From Oryzobacter faecalis (GTDB lineage: Bacteria; Actinomycetota; Actinomycetes; Actinomycetales; Dermatophilaceae), in the NCBI RefSeq assembly GCF_046764005.1, contig NZ_JBKOFW010000005.1, positions 62,001-126,000 of the forward strand: a DNA stretch of 64,000 nt. Direction: 5' to 3'. The notes under the pieces are model-generated. The model was not told the origin of the DNA and made no database searches. It saw only the letters and a program-made list of their open reading frames with translations. The position numbers and the translations under genes are program-made. Positions 53,201-62,006 of the stretch are shown here, in pieces (within the stretch, counting starts at the first letter, position 1; every line of letters starts with the position of its first letter).

Positions 53201-53974
53201 ATGGCGGACGAGCTCTGGGTCGGGACCAGCTGGAAGATGACCAAGACGATCACGCAGGGCCGCGCGTGGGCGCGTGAGGTCGCAGCGGTCCCCGTCCCGG
53301 ACGGTGTCACGGCCTTCGTCCTCCCGCCGCACACCGCGCTCGCCGCGGTCCGCGGCTGCGTACCACCGGGACACCGCCTCCTCGTCGGGGCCCAGGACGC
53401 CCACTGGTCGGCGGAGAACGAGTGGACCGGTGAGGTCTCGGTGCAGCAGGTGGCCGATGCCGGCGCCGACCTCGTGGAGGTCGGACACAGCGAGCGCCGC
53501 CTCGGCCTCGGTGAGGACGAGGACGTCGTGGCGCGCAAGGTTCGCGCGGTGGTCGACTTCGGACTGGTCCCACTTCTGTGCGTCGGCGAGCCCGCGGCCG
53601 TCCGGCAGGCCGGAGCCCACGTGGACCATGTGGCGGCGCAGGTCACCTCGGCCCTGGCGCTGCTCGAGCGCGAGGAGGTCTACGACGTCCTCGTCGCCTA
53701 CGAGCCCGTGTGGGCGATCGGCCCGAAGGGCGCGCCCGCTGAGCCTGAGGACGTCGCCCCCGTGATCGCGGCCATCAGGGAAGCCGTCGGACGCTCGGCG
53801 GAGGGCGCGAGCGCCCTCGGCGTCCTCTATGGGGGGAGCGTGACACGCGACAACGCCACGGCGATGGTCTCGGGGGCCGGGGTCGACGGGCTCTTCGTGG
53901 GGCGAGCCGGCTGGACCGCTCGGTCCTTCCTGGACATCGTCTCCATGGTCGGCCGACACGCCGGCGATCGGTGA
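53201..53974 (+). CDS. Triosephosphate-isomerase family protein, probable tetrulose-phosphate isomerase (LerI/EryH type)
   Basis: 257 residues. The TIM catalytic set is present: Lys in VGTSWKMTKT (residue 12), His in VGHSERRLG near residue 95, Glu in YEPVWAIG near residue 168, and phosphate loop LYGGSVTRDN. Housekeeping TpiA enzymes read GNWKMN at the Lys; GTSWKM is the form I associate with erythrulose-1-phosphate isomerases of tetritol catabolism. It lies 2 bases after the HAD gene and ends the island. Ordinary triosephosphate isomerase activity remains possible, particularly if the aldolase yields DHAP. Confidence 0.82.
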   Translation: MADELWVGTSWKMTKTITQGRAWAREVAAVPVPDGVTAFVLPPHTALAAVRGCVPPGHRLLVGAQDAHWSAENEWTGEVSVQQVADAGADLVEVGHSERRLGLGEDEDVVARKVRAVVDFGLVPLLCVGEPAAVRQAGAHVDHVAAQVTSALALLEREEVYDVLVAYEPVWAIGPKGAPAEPEDVAPVIAAIREAVGRSAEGASALGVLYGGSVTRDNATAMVSGAGVDGLFVGRAGWTARSFLDIVSMVGRHAGDR

Positions 53975-54003
53975 GCCCGTCGAGGGCGGATCCGCCCGAT
54001 GCG

Positions 54004-54044
54004 CCGGCGGCACGACCTCGACAACGGTTCGGTCGTGCCGCCGG
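54004..54044. terminator. 14-bp stem bidirectional terminator closing the catabolic island
   Basis: CCGGCGGCACGACC (54004-54017) and GGTCGTGCCGCCGG (54031-54044) pair perfectly around a 13-base loop. It sits between the convergent TIM-like gene and the FMO gene, 30 and 8 bases from their stops. No U-tract. Confidence 0.82.
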
Positions 54045-54051
54045 TCTCGGT

Positions 54052-55884
54052 TCACTCCGTGTGGTGGACCGGGGCGAGCCGGTGGACGGGGGTCTTGATC
54101 CCCTCGAAGCGGGCCTTGAGCTGGAGAGCGAGGTACAGGGAGTAGTGCCGGGACTGGTGGAGGTTCCCGCCGTGCATCCACAGGTTGTCGACGGCGGTCG
54201 GCTTCCACATGTTCCGCAGCTCGCCCTCCCACGGCCCCGGATCCTTGGTCGTGCCCGATCCGAGACCCCAGCACTTGCCGAGGCGGGCGGCCGTCTCGGG
54301 GTCGACGAGATCGGCGACCCAGCCGTTCATCGAGCTGTAGCCGGTCGCGAAGACCACGACGTCGGCCGGCAGCTCGACGCCGTCGTCGAGGACGACGGCG
54401 TCCTCGGTGAGGCGGGTCACCTGGCCGTGGACGAGCCGGACGTCACCGCTCGCGACGAGGTCGGCGGCGCCCACGTCGATGTAGTAGCCCGAGCCGCGCC
54501 GCAGGTACTTCATGAAGAGGCCGGAGTCGTCGTCGCCCCAGTCGAGCCAGAACCCGGCCCTCTCGAGCCGGTCGTAGAAGTCCTTGTCGACCTGCGCCAT
54601 CTTCTCGTAGATCGGGATCTGGAACTCGTGGAGGATCCGGTAGGGGAGGGAGGCGAAGACGAGGTCGGCCTTCTCGGTGGTGACGCCGGCCGCGAGCGCT
54701 CGCTCGGAGTACAGGTCGCCGAGCCCGTACTCCATGAGGCTCTCGCTCCGCACGATGTGCGTCGAGCTGCGCTGCACCATCGTGACGTCGGCGTCGTTCT
54801 CCCACAGGGCACCACAGATGTCGAACGCGCTGTTGTTGCTCCCGATGACGACGGCGCGCTTGCCTCGGTAAGCGTCCGGCCCGGGGTGGTCCGAGCTGTG
54901 GTGGACGTCGCCGCGGAACACGTCGAGCCCCTCCACCTCGGGGACGCGCGCCTTGCCGGACATGCCCGTCGCGAACACGAGGTGCGTCGGCCGGAGCACG
55001 ACCGCCTCCCCATCCTTGTCGACCTCGACGGTCCACTCACCCGTCTCCTCCGACCATGTCGCCCTCGTCGCCTCGGCGTTGGACCAGTACGGCACCTCCA
55101 TGACCGAGACGTACGACTCGAGCCAGTCGCCGATCTTGTCCTTGGGCGCGAACACGGGCCAGGTGTCCGGGAACTTGAGATAGGGCAGGTGGTCGTACCA
55201 CACCGGGTCGTGCAGGCAGAGCGACTTGTAGCGGCGCCGCCACTGGTCACCCGGGCGCGGGTGCTTGTCGATGACGAGGCTCGGCACCCCGAGCTGGCGC
55301 AGTCGCGCCCCCAGCGCGATGCCCCCTTGTCCACCGCCGATGACGAGGACGTAGGGCTGGGTCGTGCGGCCCAGGCTGACGGACTCGGACCGGCGCCGCT
55401 CCATCCAGGTCGAGCGGTTCTTGCTGGACCCGTGCTCGGCCCCCTTCGGCCGACGGGTGCCGCGCGGCTCCTCGTGGCCCTTGAGCTCGTGCAGGGTCGT
55501 GAGGAAGGTCCAGGCCCGGTCCCGCCCGTCGACCTCGATCAGGCGGAGCACCCCGGTGCCTCGACCGACCGCGGTCTCGAAGGTGAACCACGCCGTGACG
55601 ACTCCGCCGTCCTCCGTCGGTGGCTCAGTCAGGGTCAGCCCGGCGGGCGCCGTGGACGCCAGGGTCGCCGCCAGCAGGTCGCGGACCCCGTCGGGGTCCT
55701 CGACGGTCAGCAGGTTCCACGAGAAGGCGATCACGTCCCGCCAGAAGCTCGTCGGTGCGAACATCGCGCTGGCCCGGTCGATGTCGTGGGCGGTCAGGGC
55801 CTCCTCGAAGTCGGCGAGCCACGCCTCGGCACGGGCATGCGCCGGGGCGTCCAGGGTTGCGGTGCGCGGCTCGGTATCGGTCAT
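54052..55884 (-). CDS. NTF2-like domain fused to flavin-containing monooxygenase
   Basis: 610 residues from ATG 55884 with AAGGAG at 6-base spacing. Residues ~1-135 look like an NTF2/SnoaL-type fold (FEEALTAHDIDRASAMFAPT). The rest is an FMO: FAD site VLVIGGGQGGIALGARLRQL near residue 178, NADPH site VVIGSNNSAFDICG near residue 345 and FATGYSSMNGW near residue 525. FMOs hydroxylate or Baeyer-Villiger-oxidise substrates. It is divergent from an AcoR-like regulator, which probably controls it. Whether it belongs to the neighbouring island's pathway is open. Confidence 0.87.
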   Translation of the reverse strand: MTDTEPRTATLDAPAHARAEAWLADFEEALTAHDIDRASAMFAPTSFWRDVIAFSWNLLTVEDPDGVRDLLAATLASTAPAGLTLTEPPTEDGGVVTAWFTFETAVGRGTGVLRLIEVDGRDRAWTFLTTLHELKGHEEPRGTRRPKGAEHGSSKNRSTWMERRRSESVSLGRTTQPYVLVIGGGQGGIALGARLRQLGVPSLVIDKHPRPGDQWRRRYKSLCLHDPVWYDHLPYLKFPDTWPVFAPKDKIGDWLESYVSVMEVPYWSNAEATRATWSEETGEWTVEVDKDGEAVVLRPTHLVFATGMSGKARVPEVEGLDVFRGDVHHSSDHPGPDAYRGKRAVVIGSNNSAFDICGALWENDADVTMVQRSSTHIVRSESLMEYGLGDLYSERALAAGVTTEKADLVFASLPYRILHEFQIPIYEKMAQVDKDFYDRLERAGFWLDWGDDDSGLFMKYLRRGSGYYIDVGAADLVASGDVRLVHGQVTRLTEDAVVLDDGVELPADVVVFATGYSSMNGWVADLVDPETAARLGKCWGLGSGTTKDPGPWEGELRNMWKPTAVDNLWMHGGNLHQSRHYSLYLALQLKARFEGIKTPVHRLAPVHHTE

Positions 55885-55968
55885 CCGTTGCTCCTTCACG
55901 ATGCGGCCCGGTCCCCGTCGACCGATGCCCACGCACCAGCACAGCGTGGTGCCCACGGTCAGGAAAGG

Positions 55969-55984
55969 GTTGCAGGCCGTTGCA
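55969..55984. promoter_or_regulatory. GTTGCA direct repeat in the FMO/regulator gap
   Basis: Two GTTGCA copies separated by GGCC, one helical turn apart, lie mid-way in the 194-bp divergent gap. An imperfect inverted repeat GCACCA / TGGTGC (55933-55952) is close by. Both are candidate sites for the 56079 regulator. Confidence 0.4.
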
Positions 55985-56078
55985 TCGACGTCGGCTCGGC
56001 GCGACGCCCTTCGGCGCGGTGGGGCCACGCGGCGGTCCCCCCCTCGTCCTCGTCCGGCCCGGTCGGACGGAGCCGCCC

Positions 56079-57275
56079 GTGAGACGGCGCGCGAACGGGC
56101 CCGGGGCTCTCGTTGACCCGGGGTGCGGCACCGAGACGCTGCGGCGGGTCCACGCCGCCTTCATGGAGGGAACGGCCTCGGCGTCCGGACCCCGGCCCCT
56201 GGTCGCACGCTCGTGGAGCAGGGCCCTGGCCTCTGGGTTGGACCCGTCCCGTCCGGGACCACGACTCGTGGAGTCCCAGGCGGACCTGGAACGACGTCGA
56301 CGGGCATCGGCTCTCTCGCTCGTGGTCGAGGACATCCGAGCGGTGCTGACCCCCGTCGCCGACGCATCACGGTTCATCGTCGTCGTCACGGATGCGGACG
56401 GCGTCGTCCTCTGGCGCGAGGGCGCTCCGGCGGTCCTGCGCGAGGCCGACGCGATCGGGTTCGCGGAGGGTGCGACCTGGACCGAGGAGCGTGTCGGCAC
56501 CAACGCGATCGGGACCGCGCTCGCGGAGCAGGCCCCGGTGCAGCTGTTCACGGCGGAACACTTCGAGGAGGTCCAGCATCCTTGGTACTGCACCGCGTCT
56601 CCGGTGCACGACCCCCGCACCGGAGCCCTGCTCGGCGTCGTCGACGTCAGCGGCCCCGCCGGGGCGTTCCATCCGGCGATCGTGGCCCTCGTCGCCACGG
56701 CGACGACGCTCGCGGAGGCCGCTTTGCGCAGGCGGCACGAGAAGTCGCTGCTCGCTCTGCGCCGGTCGGCCGAGCACCTCGTGGCCACGGCGTCGGGCCC
56801 GCTGCTCGTGGTCGACGACGACGGCTGGGTTGCTCACCAGGCGGGCATCCTCGTCCGGGAGCGCCTTGCCTCCCCGCGGACCGACCGGCCGCTATCGGTG
56901 CCCGGCCTCGGGCTGTGCCTCCCCGAAAGGCTCGACGGCGGGTGGCTCGTCCGTCCCCGTGGGCGGGCGGTCGAGCTGACTGCCCGCCTGCGCGACATGG
57001 GCCACGAGGTCGTGCTCGAGGTGTCCGGGGCGGCCGACACGACCCACTGGCGCGTCGCCCTGACGCCTCGGCACGCCGCGATCCTTCGGCTGCTCGCGAC
57101 GGCGGGCCGAGACGGCTTGTCCGCGGCGCAGCTGAGCCAGTTGCTGTTCGGCGACACAGAGCACCAGGTGACGGTCCGGGCCGAGGTGAGCCGGCTGCGG
57201 CGGGTCGTCGGCGCACTCGTCGCGACGGCCCCCTACCGGGTCGCCGAGGGCGTCCGCATGCGCTGTGACGAGTGA
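56079..57275 (+). CDS. AcoR-like GAF-domain transcriptional regulator (no AAA+ domain)
   Basis: 398 residues from GTG 56079, preceded by CGGAG; this start keeps the family's opening TLRRVHAAFMEG and RPLVARSWSRALASGLDPSR, which the ATG at 56163 would partly lose. A GAF domain spans about 90-230 (FAEGATWTEERVGTNAIGTA, WYCTASPVHDPRTGALLGVV). The C-terminal ~90 residues (LTPRHAAILRLLATAGRDGL, VTVRAEVSRLRRVVGALV) resemble a winged-helix or SARP-like DNA-binding end instead of the Fis helix and AAA+ module of AcoR. It probably controls the divergent FMO gene. Confidence 0.78.
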   Translation: MRRRANGPGALVDPGCGTETLRRVHAAFMEGTASASGPRPLVARSWSRALASGLDPSRPGPRLVESQADLERRRRASALSLVVEDIRAVLTPVADASRFIVVVTDADGVVLWREGAPAVLREADAIGFAEGATWTEERVGTNAIGTALAEQAPVQLFTAEHFEEVQHPWYCTASPVHDPRTGALLGVVDVSGPAGAFHPAIVALVATATTLAEAALRRRHEKSLLALRRSAEHLVATASGPLLVVDDDGWVAHQAGILVRERLASPRTDRPLSVPGLGLCLPERLDGGWLVRPRGRAVELTARLRDMGHEVVLEVSGAADTTHWRVALTPRHAAILRLLATAGRDGLSAAQLSQLLFGDTEHQVTVRAEVSRLRRVVGALVATAPYRVAEGVRMRCDE

Positions 57276-57554
57276 GGGTCCATGGGCGCTCCCTCGGTCC
57301 GCCCGAGCGCACCGGCCTCACGCACGGCCGCCACGGGCGGGCTCCTCCGCCAGCACCTCCTCGGCACGACCCAGCGCAACCAAGCACCCGACGCCCACCG
57401 GGGCCCCGCACCCTCGAAGACCAGGGCTGACGCCACCTGTCGTGGTGTCAGCCTTCCGGCACGTCTCGAGACAGCTGTCAGGTGGCAGAGCCGCGCACCG
57501 TGCCGGCTCCTTCGTCGCGGCCGCGGTGCGCTCCCGGCTCCTGTCCCCCGACGA
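57276..57554. other. Intergenic region between the GAF regulator and tRNA-Pro
   Basis: Part of a 331-bp gap. GCTGACGCCACCTGTC and GTGTCAGCC-like fragments hint at a weak inverted repeat (57426-57454), and a terminator hairpin follows at 57555. No gene or promoter is supported. Confidence 0.5.
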
Positions 57555-57602
57555 ACGAGAGGGCCGTTCACTCCGACTTCGTCGGATGAACGACCCTCTC
57601 GT
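57555..57602 (-). terminator. tRNA-Pro terminator hairpin
   Basis: ACGAGAGGG pairs with CCCTCTCGT, then CGTTCA with TGAACG after one bulge, capped by CCGAC-TT-CGTCGG. On the minus strand it begins 5 bases after the tRNA's 3' end. It could also stop transcription from the plus-strand regulator gene. Confidence 0.78.
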
Positions 57603-57605
57603 CGA

Positions 57606-57680
<75 letters not shown>

Positions 57681-57802
57681 TGGCATGTCGCCGAGGCCCC
57701 GGGGCCGCAGCGACACCCGAGGATAGCCGACCACCCCCGGCGCCCCGAAATCGGTTCGCAGCCCCGCCCGCCGGTGGCGCCGGGGCCGCCGATCAACCGG
57801 CG

Positions 57803-58771
57803 TCAGGGGTCGCGGGGGAGCAGGGTGAGCAGGGTCGCCTCGGGCCGACAGGCGAACCGCACGGGCGCGTACGGCGAGGTCCCGAGCCCGGCGGAGACGT
57901 GCAGGTACGCGGCGTCCTCCGGGGCCTGCGACGACGGCGCGGCTCGTCCCGCGCGGCCGGCCGTGCCGGCGCCGGGCCACCACCGCGAGACACCCTTGGC
58001 CCGGCGGGTGTCGAGGTCGCTGTTCGTCACGAGCGCGCCCCAGAGGGGCACGGCGAGCTGGCCGCCGTGGGTGTGCCCGGCGAGGACGAGCCCGGCGCCG
58101 TCGGCGACCATGGCGTCGAGCACCCGCTGGTACGGGGCGTGGACGAGGCCCATCGTCAGGGCGACGTCGGTGGCGGCCGGGCCGGCGACGCGGTCGTAGC
58201 GGTCGTAGCGGACGTGCGGGTCGTCGACGCCGACCAGCTCGACCCGGTGCCCGCCCATCTCCACGGTCGTTCGGGCGTTGTCGAGGTCGTGCCACCCGCC
58301 GTCGCGCAGCCCGGCGACGAGGTCGTCGACGGGCAGCTCGATCCGCTCGGGGGGCGCGGCCGCGTGCCGCTTGGTGAGGTAGCGGGCGGGGTTCTTGGGC
58401 ACCGGTCCGAAGTAGTCGTTCGAGCCGAGGACGAAGGCCCCGGGGAACTCCAGCAGCGGCTCCATCGCCCGCAGCAGCGGAGGCACGGCCCGCAGGTGGG
58501 CGAGGTTGTCACCGGAGTTGACGACGAAGTCGGGCCGCAGGGCGGCGAGGTCGCGGACCCACTGGATCTTCCTGGCCTGCCCCGGCGTCAGGTGCAGGTC
58601 GGACACCTGGAGGACGCGCACGGGCGCCGAGCCCGGCGGCAGGACGGGCACCGCGAACCGCCGCAGCGTGAACCACGTGCGCTCGACGAACGCGGCGTAC
58701 GCGACCCCGGCCACGCCGGCACCGACGATGCCGCCGGCGGAGCGCAGCACGGTGCGGGCCACGGGATGCAT
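57803..58771 (-). CDS. Membrane-associated metallophosphoesterase
   Basis: 322 residues from ATG 58771. An N-terminal hydrophobic segment (SAGGIVGAGVAGVAYAAF) suggests membrane anchoring. Metal-binding motifs are VLQVSDLHLTPGQ, VNSGDNLAHL, LGSNDYFGP and LAGHTHGGQLAVP. The central block has Ser where GNHD/E is usual, as in some actinobacterial relatives. Related to the YkuE-like family and to the Rv3683 product of M. tuberculosis, which likewise lies next to ponA2. Substrate unknown. Confidence 0.85.
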   Translation of the reverse strand: MHPVARTVLRSAGGIVGAGVAGVAYAAFVERTWFTLRRFAVPVLPPGSAPVRVLQVSDLHLTPGQARKIQWVRDLAALRPDFVVNSGDNLAHLRAVPPLLRAMEPLLEFPGAFVLGSNDYFGPVPKNPARYLTKRHAAAPPERIELPVDDLVAGLRDGGWHDLDNARTTVEMGGHRVELVGVDDPHVRYDRYDRVAGPAATDVALTMGLVHAPYQRVLDAMVADGAGLVLAGHTHGGQLAVPLWGALVTNSDLDTRRAKGVSRWWPGAGTAGRAGRAAPSSQAPEDAAYLHVSAGLGTSPYAPVRFACRPEATLLTLLPRDP

Positions 58772-58844
58772 CCGCCCATCATCACAAACGAGGAGGTCGA
58801 GGACCCAACTCGGGCTCACCGGGACGGGTGGGAGGATGGGCGTC

Positions 58845-59309
58845 ATGACCGACACGACGCTCAAGGCGCGGCTCCAGCACGACCTCCACGACGCGATGCG
58901 CCAGCGCGACAAGGTCCGCTCGGGCACGCTGCGGATGGTCCTCACCTCCGTGACGAACGCCGAGGTCGCCGGTGACGAGGCCCGCGAGCTGGACGACGAC
59001 GAGGTCCTCAAGGTCGTCGCGAAGGAGGCCAAGAAGCGCAAGGAGGCGTCGACCGCCTACCGCGACGCCAACCGCCCGGAGCTCGCCGACGCCGAGGACG
59101 CCGAGCTCGCGGTCCTCGAGGGCTACCTGCCGGCGCAGCTGGGCGAGGACGAGCTGCGCGCCATCGTCGTGCGTGCCGTCGAGCAGACAGGCGCCACGGG
59201 GATGCCGCAGATGGGCCTGGTCATGAAGGCCGCCCAGGCCGAGGTGGCCGGACGTGCCGACGGCGGCCGGGTGGCCGCCGTCGTCAGGGAGGTGCTCGCC
59301 GGGCGTTGA
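58845..59309 (+). CDS. GatB/YqeY domain protein
   Basis: 154 residues from ATG 58845, with GGGAGG 9 bases upstream; ATG 58836 is the alternative. The whole protein is the YqeY fold: LKARLQHDLHDAMRQRDKVR, VVAKEAKKRKEASTAYRDAN and YLPAQLGEDELRAIV. The domain also forms the tail of GatB, where it helps handle tRNA, so a tRNA-related function is suspected. It converges with the PBP gene, with a 16-bp gap. Confidence 0.92.
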   Translation: MTDTTLKARLQHDLHDAMRQRDKVRSGTLRMVLTSVTNAEVAGDEARELDDDEVLKVVAKEAKKRKEASTAYRDANRPELADAEDAELAVLEGYLPAQLGEDELRAIVVRAVEQTGATGMPQMGLVMKAAQAEVAGRADGGRVAAVVREVLAGR

Positions 59310-59325
59310 GCGCGCCCGGAGGGCG

Positions 59326-61707
59326 TCAGCCGTCGCCCCCGCCACCTCCGCCGCCGCGACCGGGTTTCGGCTTGGGCTGCTCCGGTGGCGCCTGTGCCTG
59401 AGCCTGGCCCGTGGAGATGTAGAGGCCGATGCTCGTGCCGGGCAGGGCCGAGCCGGCGGGGTCGGTGTACGCGACGGTGCCGATCTGCGCGCTGCTGCTG
59501 ACCCGGCCCGCGACGTAGGAGTCGAAGCCGGCCTCCTTGAGGATGCGTTGCGCGTTCTCGATGCCGCGGCCGATGACGTTCGGGAACGACTCGTACTTGC
59601 CGTTGCGGATGTCGCTGCTCGGCGCCTTGAACTGCTTGACCGGCATCCCCTTCGACACCGCCTTCATGATCTTCGACCACACGGGGGCGGCGACGGTGGA
59701 GCCGTAGACCCGTGGGACACAGCCGTACTCGCCGAAGCACTTCCCGGCGAGCGTGTAGAGCTTGCCGCTCTTGCTCGCCGGCTTGAGGTTCCCGACCCAG
59801 ACCGTCGTCGACAGCTGCGGGGTGAAGCCGGCGAACCAGATCTGGTTGTGCTTCTCGGTCGTTCCCGTCTTGCCGGCCGCCGGGCGGGCGTTGCTGTCCC
59901 AGAGGCGGCGGACCGTGCCCTCGCGGACGACGCTCTGGAGGAGGTCGTTGACCCCCGCGGCGACATCGGCCGAGATGACCTGCTTGCACTGCGGGCCCGG
60001 GACCTTGATCTCCTTCTTGTCGGGAGTCGTGATCGACGTGATCGGCATCGGCTCGCAGTACTTGCCGTTGGCGGCGAGCGTCGCGTACGCGTTGGCGACG
60101 CTCATCGGCGTCGACTCACCGGCGCCGAGGGCGATGCCGGCGATCGTGTCGGAGATCGCCTTGCCGTCCGCCCGGTGCAGGCCCATCTTCACCTGGGTGT
60201 CGCGCACCGAGCAGGCGCCGAGCTTGACGTTGAGCGCCGCGAAGAACGGGTTGACCGACTTGATGACGCCCTCGCGCAGCGACATCGGCCCGCCGCTGAC
60301 CGGGACGTCGTTGCGGACCTTCCACGGCTCGACGGTGCCGCACTCGTCCTTCATCTGCGACGGAAGGAAGGTCGCTGGCCGCTCCGGGCTCGTCGACGGG
60401 ATGGTGATCGTCGAGTTCAGCGGCATCCCGCGCTCGAGCGCCTCGACGAGCGCGAACGTCTTCGCCGTCGAGCCGATCTGGTAGCCGTTGGGGCCACCGC
60501 CGTACTTCTGGTCGACGTTGAGGTTGGTCTGGTACTTCGAGAAGTCGGTGGCCTGGGCCATCGCGAGGATCTTGCCGGTGCCGGGCTCGATGATCGTCAC
60601 GGCGCCGGCGAGGTTCTGCTTGTTGTTGACGGGAACCGCCTTGACGAGCTCCTTCTGGGCCGTCTTCTGGTAGCCGTTCTTCAGGGTCGTCCGGATCGTC
60701 AGGCCGCCCTGGTTGATCGCCTTCATCCGGTCGGCGGGGGTCTTGCCGAGGACGGCCATCTGTGGCGACTTCTGGAGGTACTCCATGACGAAGGAGCAGA
60801 AGTACGGCTGCGCGGAGCGGTGGCACACGCCCTTGGGGGGCTTGCGGTTGATCATCTTCGTGACGTCGACCTTCTTGGCCGCCGCGACGTCCTTGGCGGA
60901 TGCCATCCCCAGAGCCTGCATCCGGTCGAGGACGAGGTTGCGCCGCCGCTGCGAGTCCTTGGGGTTCAGCACCGGGTTGTAGGCGGTGGGCTGCTGGACG
61001 ATCCCCGCCAGCAGGGCCGACTGCCCGAGGTCGAGCTTGGCCGCGGTGACGCCGAAGTAGTTCAGGGCCGCCGCCTCGACGCCGTACGCCTGGTCGCCGT
61101 AGTAGACGAGGTTGAGGTAGCCCTCGAGGATCTGCTCCTTGGTGAAGTTCTCCTCGACGTTGAGCGCGTACTTGAGCTCCTGGAGCTTGCGGGCGTAGTT
61201 CTTGTCGACCGCGGCGCGCGCGGCCTCCTTGTCGCCCCGCCGCAGCGCCGTCTCCTGGATGGTGACCTTGACGAACTGCTGGGTCAGCGTCGAGGCGCCC
61301 TGCACCTCTCCGCCGGGGTTCTGCAGGTTCGAGATCATGGCCCGGCTGAAGCCGCGCACGTCGAGCCCGCCGTGCTCGTAGAACCGCGCGTCCTCGATGG
61401 CGATCTGCGCGTTCTGCATGTTCTTGCTGATCTTCTTCAGCGGGACGATGATCCGGTTCTCGTCGTACGGGTTGGCGATGAGCTTCCCGTCGGCGTCGAG
61501 GATCCGCGACTGCTGGGCGAGCGGTGACACCGTGAACTCGCTCGGCAGGTCGTTGAAGAACGCGACGCCACCCTTCGCGACCTGGCCCGACGCGCCGACG
61601 GCGGGGATGGCGAGCCCGGCCATGAGCAGGCCGGCCACCGTGCTGAGCACGACGAAGCCGAGGAGCAGCCTGAGCACGGCTGAGACGTTGTGGGCGCGTC
61701 CGTCCAT
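59326..61707 (-). CDS. Bifunctional penicillin-binding protein (PonA2-like) with PASTA domain
   Basis: 793 residues from ATG 61707. A single membrane anchor (LRLLLGFVVLSTVAGLLMAG) leads to the GT51 glycosyltransferase with IEDARFYEHGGLDVRG near residue 103 and GASTLTQQFVK. The transpeptidase carries SxxK in IGSTAKTF (about 414), SxN in IKSVNPFF and KTG in AAGKTGTTEK (about 613). A PASTA domain (YESFPNVIGRGIENAQRILK) and a Gly/Pro-rich tail end it. It polymerises and cross-links peptidoglycan outside the membrane. Its order with WhiB and two ArsA-like genes matches M. tuberculosis ponA2. Confidence 0.94.
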   Translation of the reverse strand: MDGRAHNVSAVLRLLLGFVVLSTVAGLLMAGLAIPAVGASGQVAKGGVAFFNDLPSEFTVSPLAQQSRILDADGKLIANPYDENRIIVPLKKISKNMQNAQIAIEDARFYEHGGLDVRGFSRAMISNLQNPGGEVQGASTLTQQFVKVTIQETALRRGDKEAARAAVDKNYARKLQELKYALNVEENFTKEQILEGYLNLVYYGDQAYGVEAAALNYFGVTAAKLDLGQSALLAGIVQQPTAYNPVLNPKDSQRRRNLVLDRMQALGMASAKDVAAAKKVDVTKMINRKPPKGVCHRSAQPYFCSFVMEYLQKSPQMAVLGKTPADRMKAINQGGLTIRTTLKNGYQKTAQKELVKAVPVNNKQNLAGAVTIIEPGTGKILAMAQATDFSKYQTNLNVDQKYGGGPNGYQIGSTAKTFALVEALERGMPLNSTITIPSTSPERPATFLPSQMKDECGTVEPWKVRNDVPVSGGPMSLREGVIKSVNPFFAALNVKLGACSVRDTQVKMGLHRADGKAISDTIAGIALGAGESTPMSVANAYATLAANGKYCEPMPITSITTPDKKEIKVPGPQCKQVISADVAAGVNDLLQSVVREGTVRRLWDSNARPAAGKTGTTEKHNQIWFAGFTPQLSTTVWVGNLKPASKSGKLYTLAGKCFGEYGCVPRVYGSTVAAPVWSKIMKAVSKGMPVKQFKAPSSDIRNGKYESFPNVIGRGIENAQRILKEAGFDSYVAGRVSSSAQIGTVAYTDPAGSALPGTSIGLYISTGQAQAQAPPEQPKPKPGRGGGGGGGDG

Positions 61708-61849
61708 GCGGATCAGGGTAACCCGCCGACCTGCGCGGCCCCGGCCGCCGAACCGCGCCGCTGCGCGGCGGTCGCCCCTCCGCGTCCGGTGGGCCCGGCG
61801 ACCCCGCGCGGCCTCGACGGATCCGGTGGCCGGGTTCGTTGCGGGATCA

Positions 61850-61881
61850 ACCGTTCGGCCAGGGGTTCCACCGTTCGGCCA
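61850..61881 (+). promoter_or_regulatory. Two copies of ACCGTTCGGCCA in the PBP/whiB promoter region
   Basis: The 12-mer occurs at 61850-61861 and 61870-61881, 20 bp apart. GACGGTTCGACC, a diverged inverted half, follows at 61891. The gap between the divergent PBP and whiB genes is 299 bp. The same 12-mer appears at 33473. Confidence 0.55.
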
Positions 61882-62006
61882 ACGGCGTCGGACGGTTCGA
61901 CCGATGGTCGCCCCGCGTGCGCAATCCGTACCGTCGTTGCAGGTCGCCACCTCGGTGGTGGTGACGGACAACCAGCAGTCGCAGGGAACCCGGAGAAGAG
62001 GTGGAC

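Noticed and set aside
53201..53974. Housekeeping tpiA
   Set aside because: GTSWKM in place of GNWKMN, an operon with a DhaK-like kinase and HADs, and no gap-pgk neighbours argue against it, though triose-phosphate activity is not excluded.
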